NCBI RefSeq assembly: GCF_000518705.1
Contig: NZ_JAEC01000034.1
Span: 1-45,180, forward strand
DNA from: Shewanella colwelliana ATCC 39565
GTDB lineage: Bacteria > Pseudomonadota > Gammaproteobacteria > Enterobacterales > Shewanellaceae
Direction of reading: 5' to 3'
DNA: 45,180 nt
The notes beneath the pieces are model-generated. The model worked only from the letters and a program-made list of their open reading frames with translations. It was not told the DNA's origin and made no database searches. Shown one piece after another: positions 20,321 through 28,202 of the stretch. How positions within the stretch are numbered: position 1 is the first letter of the stretch; every line of letters starts with the position of its first letter. The translations under genes were made by a program, and so were the position numbers.

Positions 20321-20349
20321 AAAGCCGATGCGGTCGCATCGGCTTTTTT
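20321..20349 (+). terminator. terminator after the DUF1338 gene
   Basis: Perfect stem AAAGCCGATGC (20321-20331) with GCATCGGCTTT (20336-20346), four-base loop, then T. It faces the convergent kinase gene. Confidence 0.93.
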
Positions 20350-20380
20350 ATGGGTGTTTTTTACCACAGAGCCAACTTAA

Positions 20381-20397
20381 ACTGATTGGTATTACTT
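20381..20397. repeat. short dispersed motif, copy 1
   Basis: ACTGATTGGTATTACTT between convergent genes. The core TGATTGGTAT recurs at 22601 and, reversed, at 42733. Confidence 0.5.
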
Positions 20398-20436
20398 GAG
20401 TGTGAGTGAGGCGCTTAACGCGTGCCATTGGCAACC

Positions 20437-21771
20437 TTACAGCTTATTAAAGGTCAGTTCGACTTTTAAACCACTTAAGTGAGTGCTGTGATCAAACTTC
20501 AGTCCAATTTCATATTGCTCGGCGATATCTTTAACAATAGAGAGACCGAGCCCATGGCCCATGATCTCTTCATCTAAACGCCTGCCTCTATGGGTAAGTA
20601 GAGTGAGTTCGTCGCTGGCAACGCCCGGCCCATCATCTTCAATGACAAGGGTTAGGGTATCGTCATGGTTGACCACACTGACTTGCACCACAGTTTGTGC
20701 CCATTTATAAGCGTTATCCATTAAGTTACCGATAAGCTCCATGCCATCTTCGCGGTGAATTGGCAGCCTAGACACTGTGGTTGAAAGCTCAAACTGGCAG
20801 TTAATCGTTTTGGCACTGTGCACCTTAGCCAATGTTTGAGATAGATCATGCAGATCTTTAGGCAGTTGCAGCTGTGCGGCTGGTAGCATATCGCCGGTAA
20901 TTCTCGCTGCGGCCAGTTTGCGCTCAATCATCTTATGCACTTGGTCGAGCTGTTTTTGCAATGCTATTGCGCTGTCTGGATCTTTGAGCCCAAGAGCTTC
21001 GACTTGCTGCTGCATCACTGCCAGCGGTGTTTTTAGCCCGTGGCTTAAGTTGCCTAAGTTATTGCGACTGCGTTCCATCTGTTTGCTGGAATACTTGAGC
21101 AATTCATTATAGGTGTCGGCTAATGGCGTTAGTTCTGGCGGAATTTTCGTCGCATCCAGTGCGGTGATCTCGCCCTCACGCAGTTTGACCAGTGCGTGTT
21201 GCATGTCGTTTATCGGTTTAAAAGATTGCCTGAGCACCAAAAATATCCCTGCTATCATGGCTAATAACATTGCGAGGTTTACGCTTAATTTTGTGCCATA
21301 TACTTGGGTAAACACCTTTCGGCCAATACTGAGATCTTGGGCTACCGTTAGGGTGGCGTTTTGGTGGGCAGCTTGGTTGCTTAGCCCTAAAGAGAGCAGT
21401 TGGATATCATGATTTTGCGGGCCTTTTGTCTGCCACACCCGAGTTTCTCCTTTATTCAACGACTGGATATTGAGCCGTTGATCCCAAAGTGAGCGCGAGC
21501 GCAGCTCAACACCTTCCATATTTAGCTGGTAGTAGCGACCAGAATAAACGGGATTGTAGAAACCAGAAAGTTGACTTTGATCTATGCTGATGTCGCCATT
21601 CTCGACATTAATGGCGAGTAACACTTGCTCCAAATCTTCCTCAAGTCGGTCTATGATTGAGTCATGAAAGGCTTGCCTGAGCATAGATTCGAAGAAGGCG
21701 ATGGCAATAAATGTTGAGATAATAACTAAGCCTGTTAACCACAGGCTTAGTTTAGTCTTAATCGAGATCAT
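20437..21771 (-). CDS. sensor histidine kinase, PhoQ-like
   Basis: Membrane sensor kinase of a two-component system. The 444-residue protein has two membrane segments (about 8-28 and 165-185) around a periplasmic sensor domain of about 135 residues, then a HAMP-like linker. Phospho-acceptor H244 is in NLSHGLKTPL, the PhoQ style of H box, and the ATPase domain has NLMDNAYKWA (N box) and DDGPGVASDE plus GHGLGLSIV (G boxes). The ATG overlaps the last four bases of the response-regulator gene, so the pair is translated together. The signal is unknown; divalent cations are only a guess from PhoQ similarity. Confidence 0.92.
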   Translation of the reverse strand: MISIKTKLSLWLTGLVIISTFIAIAFFESMLRQAFHDSIIDRLEEDLEQVLLAINVENGDISIDQSQLSGFYNPVYSGRYYQLNMEGVELRSRSLWDQRLNIQSLNKGETRVWQTKGPQNHDIQLLSLGLSNQAAHQNATLTVAQDLSIGRKVFTQVYGTKLSVNLAMLLAMIAGIFLVLRQSFKPINDMQHALVKLREGEITALDATKIPPELTPLADTYNELLKYSSKQMERSRNNLGNLSHGLKTPLAVMQQQVEALGLKDPDSAIALQKQLDQVHKMIERKLAAARITGDMLPAAQLQLPKDLHDLSQTLAKVHSAKTINCQFELSTTVSRLPIHREDGMELIGNLMDNAYKWAQTVVQVSVVNHDDTLTLVIEDDGPGVASDELTLLTHRGRRLDEEIMGHGLGLSIVKDIAEQYEIGLKFDHSTHLSGLKVELTFNKL

Positions 21772-22442
21772 TGTTTCAAGCCGTGAAAGATATAACCTTG
21801 GCCTCGTCGAGTTTCAATCGCAGTTTTACCCAGCTTTTTACGCAGATGGGTCACGTAAACCTCAACCACATTACTCTCTTTTTCATCATCAAATTGATAA
21901 AGTTTGTCGGTAAGCTGTGCTTTGGAAAGTAATTTTTTCGGTGACATAAGGAATATTTTAAGTAGCCGAAACTCCATCGCGGTGAGTTCAAAGTGATTGT
22001 CACCCACAGTCACGCTCTGCTGTCCCTCATCCAAGGTGACCCCTTCAAAGCTCAGTTCTTTTGAAGGCGTACTGGCTTTGCCATGCGCGCACTGTATTAA
22101 CGCATGTATACGGGCTAACAACTCTTGGGTATGGAAAGGCTTACCTAAATAGTCATCAGCACCAGCATTGAATCCCTCAACCTTTTCATGCCACTGACTG
22201 CGAGCGGTTAACATGATGACAGGCGTATTGATACCTTGGTTGCGCCAACGCTCTAGCAATTCTAAGCCATTGCCATCAGGCAGGCCAATATCCAAAATAA
22301 CGCAGTCATAGTTGGTTTCTTTAAGCAGATAGTCTGCTTCAGCAGCTCTGTCGGTAACATCGGTGACATAACCTGCTTGCTTTAACTGTTTTTCCAGCTC
22401 TTCCACTAATAGTGCGTTGTCTTCAACCAGCAGCAATTTCAT
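21768..22442 (-). CDS. OmpR/PhoP-family response regulator
   Basis: DNA-binding response regulator, 224 residues. The receiver domain has acidic E7-D8, phospho-acceptor D51 in VILDIGLPDGNG and a conserved Lys in YLGKPF. The C-terminal winged-helix domain ends with the typical ESNVVEVYVTHLRKKLG recognition region. It is partnered with the overlapping histidine kinase downstream on the same strand. The PepSY gene lies upstream, 168 bases away, an arrangement often seen for PhoP-like regulators. Confidence 0.95.
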   Translation of the reverse strand: MKLLLVEDNALLVEELEKQLKQAGYVTDVTDRAAEADYLLKETNYDCVILDIGLPDGNGLELLERWRNQGINTPVIMLTARSQWHEKVEGFNAGADDYLGKPFHTQELLARIHALIQCAHGKASTPSKELSFEGVTLDEGQQSVTVGDNHFELTAMEFRLLKIFLMSPKKLLSKAQLTDKLYQFDDEKESNVVEVYVTHLRKKLGKTAIETRRGQGYIFHGLKQ

Positions 22443-22600
22443 TGTCTGAGTGTACCTTCAAGTTCATTCTCGTTATCAACTGGTGTGGCCTGCGAGGAGG
22501 TGCCAGGGTCCAGAACATCGAGTGAGAGTTTATATGACAAAGATAATACTACTTTTCAACGGGCTGATGTAAAGCAGATTAATTTTGTGGTGGATTATAG

Positions 22601-22615
22601 TGATTGGTATTACTT
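22601..22615. repeat. short dispersed motif, copy 2
   Basis: TGATTGGTATTACTT, overlapping the stop codon of the PepSY gene. It is identical to copy 1 (20381) over these 15 bases. Confidence 0.5.
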
Positions 22616-22951
22616 ACTGTTCGTGTCATGACAGGTTAATGGCAACTGTTGGTAGCTTTGAAGTTGACCGGTTGCCGCATCAATACTGAGTGATACTAGC
22701 TCGCCTTCAAGGGTTTTAAGTCGTAGGTCGTAGCTCCAGCGGCCTTGAGCTTGATATAGATGGGCGTCAATTAATTTTCCTGCACAGTATTGCTGTACAT
22801 GCACCAAGGTTAGATCTAGAGAGAGGATTTTACCTTGGCTAACCAGTTTTTTAGCTTGGTTATGCTCAAGCTCAATAGAGGTCGACGCATAGCTTGTGCC
22901 CAGTAAGATCAATGTTAGGACAGTGGTGCTAATAAGGGAGATAAAATTCAC
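22610..22951 (-). CDS. exported PepSY-domain protein
   Basis: A 113-residue protein with a cleavable signal (1-22, ending SYA) and one PepSY-like fold (KKLVSQGKILSLDL... YDLRLKTLEGELVSLSIDAATGQL). PepSY proteins are small periplasmic proteins, often encoded beside PhoPQ-like systems and thought to inhibit peptidases or influence sensing. Two cysteines (YCAG and TCHD) could form a disulfide. It lies between crp's terminator and the response regulator, on their strand, so it is probably the first gene of that operon. Confidence 0.85.
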   Translation of the reverse strand: MNFISLISTTVLTLILLGTSYASTSIELEHNQAKKLVSQGKILSLDLTLVHVQQYCAGKLIDAHLYQAQGRWSYDLRLKTLEGELVSLSIDAATGQLQSYQQLPLTCHDTNSK

Positions 22952-22963
22952 TAACGCTATCCT

Positions 22964-22994
22964 AAAAAAAATGGCCTGACTAGATGTCAGGCCA
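22964..22994 (-). terminator. terminator after crp
   Basis: Perfect 9-pair stem (22972-22980 with 22986-22994), five-base loop, followed on the minus strand by a run of eight T. Confidence 0.92.
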
Positions 22995-23032
22995 CTTTAG
23001 CGAAGATCTATTAAATCTAACTTAATGTACGC

Positions 23033-23668
23033 TTAGCGAGTACCGTATACCACGATTGTTTTACCGTGAGCTTGAATTAAGTTCTGCTCTTCAAGCATCT
23101 TAAGAATACGGCCAACCGTTTCGCGTGAACAACCAACAATCTGACCGATCTCTTGACGAGTGATCTTGATTTGCATGCCATCCGGGTGTGTCATCGCATC
23201 AGGTTGCTTGGCTAGATGTAGCAATGTCTGTGCAATACGACCTGCAACGTCTAGGAAAGCTAAGTCACCCACCTTTTGGCTAGTGCTTTGTAAGCGATAA
23301 GCCATCTGTGAAGAGAGTTTCATCAAAATCTCAGGGTTTACCTGAATCAATTGCTTAAACTTCTTGTATGAGATCTCTGCGATTTCACAGGCTTGTTTAG
23401 CGCGAACCCAAGCAGTACGCTCGGCTTGCTCTTCAAACAGACCTAATTCACCGATAAAGTCACCCTGATTTAGGTAAGAGAGAATCATCTCTTTGCCTTC
23501 TTCATCTTTAATCAAGACGGCAACAGAACCTTTAACGATGTAGTACAAGGTATCAGAGTCTTCACCAGCATGGATCAGAGTGCTTTTGGCTGGATACTTA
23601 TGAATGTGACAGTGTGATAAAAACCATTCCAAAGTTGGATCAGGTTTTGGCTTACCAATCAGAGCCAT
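23033..23668 (-). CDS. crp: cAMP receptor protein
   Basis: Global regulator that binds cAMP and activates or represses promoters with TGTGA-N6-TCACA sites. At 211 residues it is almost the same length as E. coli CRP. The cAMP pocket [18 protein letters not shown] and the DNA-recognition helix [15 protein letters not shown] are both present. In Shewanella this protein also controls anaerobic respiration genes. A promoter is visible upstream and a strong terminator downstream. Confidence 0.97.
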   Translation of the reverse strand: MALIGKPKPDPTLEWFLSHCHIHKYPAKSTLIHAGEDSDTLYYIVKGSVAVLIKDEEGKEMILSYLNQGDFIGELGLFEEQAERTAWVRAKQACEIAEISYKKFKQLIQVNPEILMKLSSQMAYRLQSTSQKVGDLAFLDVAGRIAQTLLHLAKQPDAMTHPDGMQIKITRQEIGQIVGCSRETVGRILKMLEEQNLIQAHGKTIVVYGTR

Positions 23669-24123
23669 GCCTATGTTCCTCGACTGATTAATGTAAATAC
23701 AAGAATATGCTAAATAAGCAGATTACGTCAATTAAGTGGGAAAAACCTCGCGAGAGATCAAAGTTTGCAATAAATATGCAATCAACAACTCAATAAAACT
23801 CAATGTAACTTGCTTTCAATTATGGGAGTTTATTTTGATACATTAGTAATATATGTCAACTAATACCGTTAAAAGCCCACGTTATTTAACCGACAATGCT
23901 GCGTAAATCACATCTAACTTGTTTATTAAATCACAGTTTGCCGCACACACAATGGATTTTCATGCACATTAATACGTTTTTTTCTCGACTTGAGGCGCTA
24001 ATTATTGCTAACGTTATTCTCTAGCGTCATATTTACGGCGTATCTGGGGTCATTTTCCAAGGTTGTGATCAAATTACAATTAGCCAAAAGGCTATGTAGC
24101 TTGATGTAGGAGAGCATTAAATC
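23669..24123. promoter_or_regulatory. divergent control region between crp and the Sel1 gene
   Basis: This AT-rich stretch of 455 bases contains the crp promoter (23704-23731, minus strand) and the promoter of the Sel1-repeat gene. A CRP half-site TGTGATC is at 24064-24070 with a poor second half. No gene was found in any frame. Confidence 0.6.
23704..23731 (-). promoter_or_regulatory. crp promoter
   Basis: On the minus strand TTGACG (23726-23731) and CATATT (23704-23709) are 16 bases apart, a fair sigma-70 promoter 36 bases before the crp ATG. Confidence 0.5.
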
Positions 24124-24903
24124 GTGAAAACATCTGTTTGGATTAAAGTTGCAAGCTTGATTGCTGCTATGGCAATCACAAGTCACGCTTGGGCTTTCTC
24201 AACTCCTGCGACTGAATCCGCTGCAATGGCTAGTAAACTGGCGCATATTCAGCTCAAAGCTGCTCAGGGAGAGCCTGAAGCCGAATTTTTACTGGGCCTG
24301 ATGTATCTTTCGGGTCGTTTCGTTGAACAGAACCAGCAACTGGGTGCGCAGTGGGTATCACGGGCAGCGGAGCAAGGTCATGAAAAAGCCGCACAGACTA
24401 TTGCTGATTTAGCATTTGACGGCAAAATTATTGCGAGAGACTTAGCGCTGGCGGAGCGTTGGTATCTGCAGTTAGCAGCCCAAGAGAACAAATGGGCACA
24501 GTTTCGTTTAGGTTTTATCTATGCCGCTGGTGGAGAAGGGGTTGCGCGCAATTGTGGTAAAGCAGTGGATCACTTTCTTGCCGTCGGTGATGAGATATCT
24601 CTTGGCAATGTGGTGTGGATTTTATCAACCTGTCCAGAGTCAAAGTATCGCAATGGTGATAGAGCATTAGAGATTGGCAAAGGCTTAGTTGAAGCTAACA
24701 GCGCCGATCCGACCAATTTAGATAACTTGGCAGCCGCTTATGCAGAAATCGGTGATTATACTGCTGCCATCGATACTCAGCAGCGAGCGATTGAGGCATT
24801 GAAGCAGGCCGCTGAGCAGAATCGCTCCAGTGAGTTTGAGTTGAGATTACAAAATTATCAACAGCAGCAACCCTACCGTGAAGTCGTGCCTTTAGGACAG
24901 TAA
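24124..24903 (+). CDS. exported Sel1/TPR-repeat protein
   Basis: A 259-residue protein with a signal peptide (1-24, ending AWAFS). Three Sel1-type helical repeats follow: EAEFLLGLMYLSGRFVEQ, KAAQTIADLAFDGKIIARD and WAQFRLGFIYAAGGEGV. The end has a TPR-like pair (NLDNLAAAYAEIGDYTAAI) and a Gln-rich tail. Such repeats bind other proteins; the partner is unknown. It probably acts in the periplasm. The start is GTG with AGGAGAG nine bases upstream. Confidence 0.85.
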   Translation: MKTSVWIKVASLIAAMAITSHAWAFSTPATESAAMASKLAHIQLKAAQGEPEAEFLLGLMYLSGRFVEQNQQLGAQWVSRAAEQGHEKAAQTIADLAFDGKIIARDLALAERWYLQLAAQENKWAQFRLGFIYAAGGEGVARNCGKAVDHFLAVGDEISLGNVVWILSTCPESKYRNGDRALEIGKGLVEANSADPTNLDNLAAAYAEIGDYTAAIDTQQRAIEALKQAAEQNRSSEFELRLQNYQQQQPYREVVPLGQ

Positions 24904-24923
24904 TGTTCATTGAGATTAACAAT

Positions 24924-24954
24924 ACGCCAGCATTGCAAGATGCTGGCGTTTTTT
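24924..24954 (+). terminator. terminator after the Sel1 gene
   Basis: Perfect stem ACGCCAGCAT (24924-24933) with ATGCTGGCGT (24940-24949), six-base loop, T run. Confidence 0.93.
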
Positions 24955-25246
24955 ATGTCTGCTCAATGGTGGCTCTACAGCTGGGCAAGTGCTAAGGCTA
25001 CGCGCAAAATAATCGTGAAACCTTATGGTGTATTTAATGCGTATATTTGTGTTTGAGCGACAAGATGGAGTGTGCTGAAAGAGGGAGTAACTGAGGAAAT
25101 TCGGGACGTTAGCATACTCAAGGAAACAAACAGATCAAGATGGGGGAATTCACTCCCAAGAGTATACTAACTATCAGTCTTTCGCCTGAAATCCCGATAG
25201 CAGTGAGTCTACCCTTAGAGACTTAAATGAATCTTAAGTGTTTGAA
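24955..25246. other. intergenic stretch without recognised features
   Basis: About 290 bases between the Sel1 terminator and the 3' end of prkB. No gene, strong hairpin or repeat was recognised. A small palindrome near 25223-25239 (ACTTAA...TTAAGT) lacks a T run on either strand. Confidence 0.5.
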
Positions 25247-26134
25247 TTATTCGTTATCCAAATCCAGTAGATGCTGTCTTTTTTCTAATAAGTCACGGAT
25301 CAATGGCGTTAAAATCAGTTCCATAGCCAGTGACATCTTGCCACCCGGTACCACTAGGGTATTGATACGCGACATAAAGCTGCCATCGATCATTTTTAAG
25401 TAGTAGGGAAAATCGACATTGTTAATGCCACGAAAGCGGATCACCACAAAGCTTTCGTCTAAGCTAGGTATCGTTTTAGCACTAAACGGATTAGAAGTAT
25501 CGACAGTGGGAACACGTTGGAAATTGATATGAGTACGAGAAAACTGTGGTGTCATATGGTTAATGTAATCATCCATACTGCGCACAATTGATCCCATCAC
25601 TTTTTCACGGCTGTGGCCTCTATCGGAGGTGTCTCGAATGATCTTTTGGATCCACTCAAGGTTGACGATAGGCACCATGCCGATAAGCAGATCCACATGC
25701 TGGGCAACGTTAACCTCATCAGTGACAACACCACCATGTAAGCCTTCGTAGTACAGCATATCGGTATTATCAGGCAGTGGTCGCCATTGGGTAAAAGTGC
25801 CTGGCATCTGGTTAAAGGGCACGGCTTCATCGAAGGTGTGCAGATAGGAGCGTGTATCGCCTTGGCCTGTGGCGCTATAATCACTAAAACACTGCTCTAA
25901 CCGAGCGAAATCGTTGGCTTCTGGGCCAAAGTAACTGATGTTTTTATTGTCAGTTTGGCCTTGGCGTATCTTCAGCTCCATTTCAGGACGCGTAAAATTG
26001 TGAAAGCTATCCCCTTCAATAACAGCGGCATTAATTCCGAGTTGACGGAAGATATGACTAAATGCGGTTGTCGTCGTGGTGGTACCGGCTCCAGAAGAGC
26101 CCGTTACGGCAATAATCGGGTGTTTGGCTGACAT
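25247..26134 (-). CDS. prkB: phosphoribulokinase-like protein PrkB
   Basis: P-loop kinase of the phosphoribulokinase/uridine-kinase family, 295 residues. The P-loop GSSGAGTT is at residues 12-19, and YYEGLHGG plus the motif RSMDDYINHMTPQFSRTHINFQRVP are typical of the bacterial PrkB branch. No Rubisco or other Calvin-cycle gene is nearby, and the true substrate in gammaproteobacteria is not settled. The start at 26132-26134 is chosen by family match (MSAKHPIIAVTG); the frame extends upstream to 26221, but those residues look non-native. It is in the yheT-yheU-prkB cluster. Confidence 0.9.
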   Translation of the reverse strand: MSAKHPIIAVTGSSGAGTTTTTTAFSHIFRQLGINAAVIEGDSFHNFTRPEMELKIRQGQTDNKNISYFGPEANDFARLEQCFSDYSATGQGDTRSYLHTFDEAVPFNQMPGTFTQWRPLPDNTDMLYYEGLHGGVVTDEVNVAQHVDLLIGMVPIVNLEWIQKIIRDTSDRGHSREKVMGSIVRSMDDYINHMTPQFSRTHINFQRVPTVDTSNPFSAKTIPSLDESFVVIRFRGINNVDFPYYLKMIDGSFMSRINTLVVPGGKMSLAMELILTPLIRDLLEKRQHLLDLDNE

Positions 26135-26248
26135 CTTTTTACCTAAAAAACGCTGAAATTGATGCCAGCACAAGGCATCAGTGAACCCATAGTTATACGG
26201 CACACACCCTACACAGGTCAATATTACCGTAGACTTGCCCTCAGGGGC

Positions 26249-26491
26249 CTAGCCTTTAAATAGGGTGTTCTCTTTGGATCTAATCGCAATTGACTCATCA
26301 TCTTCGCTGTATTCGACCACTAGGTCATTGCGCGCCAGTGCCGCTCGACATTTGGTGATGGCATTCGTCACAGCCTGATCATCCAATGCGGCGAAGCTAC
26401 CGTCTTCAGTCTGAGTAAACAGAAACTCTTTGATTAAGCGATCTAAGGTTTCGCTTGGCAATTGTAGTAGTGATTCGTAAGGCACTAACAT
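26249..26491 (-). CDS. yheU: YheU-family protein
   Basis: An 80-residue protein of unknown function with the family's start MLVPYESLLQLPSETLDRLIKEFL and acidic C-terminal part. It overlaps the end of yheT by seven bases, so the two are translationally coupled. The same yheT-yheU-prkB order occurs in E. coli. Confidence 0.9.
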   Translation of the reverse strand: MLVPYESLLQLPSETLDRLIKEFLFTQTEDGSFAALDDQAVTNAITKCRAALARNDLVVEYSEDDESIAIRSKENTLFKG

Positions 26492-27468
26492 GGTGATTTA
26501 TCCGAGTGAATTAAAAAGCTGACAATACGTTTTTCTAAATAGTAGCGGGGACGAAAAGGAGTACCACCATCAATAAAACCCACATGGCCGCCATTATTGT
26601 GCAATTCATAAGTGACTGCTGGGGCTAATTGTGAATTGGCTGGGATCACTTCATCATTCATAAAAGGGTCATCCTTGGCGTGCAGCACTAAGCAAGGGCG
26701 AGTGATCTGACTTAAAAACGGCAAGCCACTGGCCCGATGATAATAATCTTCCACACCATTAAAGCCGTGGAGCGGGGCGGTGATCTTATCATCAAATAGA
26801 TGGAAGGTGCTCAGCTGCGCGACTTCATCATTGCTAACGGGCATGAGTGCAGTCAATTGTGGATTGTTTAGCTTATCGCGTACTTTTTGTTGCAACTGCT
26901 TGATTAAATGGCTTTGGTAAACTTTAGAAAAGCCTTTCTTAAGACGTGTTGCGCAAGCAGCAAGATGCAATGGTGCAGAGACCACCACAGCGCGTTCGAT
27001 TAGTGAGGTTTCGCCCCGTTCGCCTAAATATTTAGTCAGTACATTGCCGCCCAAACTATAACCAACGGCCAGTAATGCTGAGCTTGGGTGCTGCTGTTTG
27101 AGCATCGCCAAGCAGGCATGCAGATCTTGGGTGTCACCACTGTGGTAGCTTCTGGCCAATCGATTACTTTCACCGGAGCAGCTGCGATGATGATGAACCA
27201 CGGCGCTTATCTGCTGTTGGGCTAAATCTTGCAGCAGGCGTCTGGCGTAATGGGAGTCGCTGCTGCCTTCAAGGCCATGCACTAGCACCACAATGGGCGC
27301 ACCAGTTTTAGGCTGGCTTAGCCAATCTAAATCGATAAAGTCACCATCTTCAAGTTCAAGCCGTTGGCGGGTTAGGGGTGGTCTGTCCACCTTAGTCAGT
27401 ACGGGTAAGATCGTTTGGACATGGGGATTTTTAGCCCACCAAGGTGGCGAAAAGTATGGCTTTGTCAT
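26485..27468 (-). CDS. yheT: alpha/beta hydrolase YheT
   Basis: Hydrolase of the UPF0017/YheT group, 327 residues. The nucleophile S138 is in GYSLGG, an acid is in HAKDDPFMND and the histidine is in NGGHVGF; the oxyanion motif VLVHGLEGSS is near residue 62. It is probably an esterase or lipase-like cytoplasmic enzyme; the substrate is unknown. It leads the yheT-yheU-prkB operon and is divergent from the Tat-protein gene 146 bases away. Confidence 0.92.
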   Translation of the reverse strand: MTKPYFSPPWWAKNPHVQTILPVLTKVDRPPLTRQRLELEDGDFIDLDWLSQPKTGAPIVVLVHGLEGSSDSHYARRLLQDLAQQQISAVVHHHRSCSGESNRLARSYHSGDTQDLHACLAMLKQQHPSSALLAVGYSLGGNVLTKYLGERGETSLIERAVVVSAPLHLAACATRLKKGFSKVYQSHLIKQLQQKVRDKLNNPQLTALMPVSNDEVAQLSTFHLFDDKITAPLHGFNGVEDYYHRASGLPFLSQITRPCLVLHAKDDPFMNDEVIPANSQLAPAVTYELHNNGGHVGFIDGGTPFRPRYYLEKRIVSFLIHSDKSPC

Positions 27469-27614
27469 AATTGGCTATTGCTGAAAATTAAAACGTGTGT
27501 TTAATTGTTGAATGAGTCGCTAGTGTAACATAGATTTATCAACTGGCTTTTTCATCTACATAGCACAACAGATTAGCCGACTTTCCTAAATAAAAACCTC
27601 AAACAGGGGAGATG

Positions 27615-28121
27615 ATGAAACGAAGAACATTTCTGACTACCGCACTGGTGGGCACAGGTGCATTAGCGCTTGGGGTTAATCTCTATTCACCGTCTCACGT
27701 TAAGATTAGTGAAGCCTTAGATGAGCAGCATCGACTGCTGTTTAGTTTATTGATCCCGGTATTTCTTGATGGTGCACTGCCTGAAATTGAATCTCAGCGT
27801 ATCGTGGCACAGAACCAAACCATAGAAGCAATCGTGGCAACCATGGGGTTGTTGCCTGATGATAGCCGTGCAGAGCTGGAAGAGTTACTTGAGTTATTGG
27901 AATCTCGTGTAGGATTACTGTTATTAACTGGCAGTATGACGCCGTTATTAATGCGCCGTCCGGCTGAATTGGTTGAGATGTTAGAGCGCTGGCGTGCTAG
28001 CTACCTAGATATGATGATCACCGCCTATCAGGGGCTGCGTGAATTGGTGATTGCCAGTTATTACTCTAGCCCCGAACACTGGACTCGACTGAATTACAAT
28101 AAACCCACATTTTTAAATTAA
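27615..28121 (+). CDS. Tat-exported small subunit, GMC oxidoreductase partner
   Basis: A 168-residue protein with a twin-arginine signal (KRRTFLTTALVGTGALALG). The helical mature part resembles the small subunit of the gluconate 2-dehydrogenase / GMC type, which carries its flavin partner through the Tat system. It is directly followed by a GMC oxidoreductase gene. Two ATGs are adjacent: the first (27612) abuts the ribosome site GGGGAG, so the second is chosen, with three bases of spacing. Confidence 0.75.
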   Translation: MKRRTFLTTALVGTGALALGVNLYSPSHVKISEALDEQHRLLFSLLIPVFLDGALPEIESQRIVAQNQTIEAIVATMGLLPDDSRAELEELLELLESRVGLLLLTGSMTPLLMRRPAELVEMLERWRASYLDMMITAYQGLRELVIASYYSSPEHWTRLNYNKPTFLN

Positions 28122-28202
28122 ACCTTTTGCGTATTGCTCATTAAAACAAGCAGACCATGGTCTGTTGATAAGTGGTTGAATATAAAGGTTGGAGGAAGTC
28201 TG

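Noticed and set aside
24064..24079. CRP site upstream of the Sel1 gene
   Set aside because: Only the left half TGTGATC is good; the right half matches poorly, so it is not listed as a site.
28134..28202. Longer GMC oxidoreductase start (TTG)
   Set aside because: No ribosome site; the TTG at 28203 has GGAGGA at ideal spacing and gives the usual family start.
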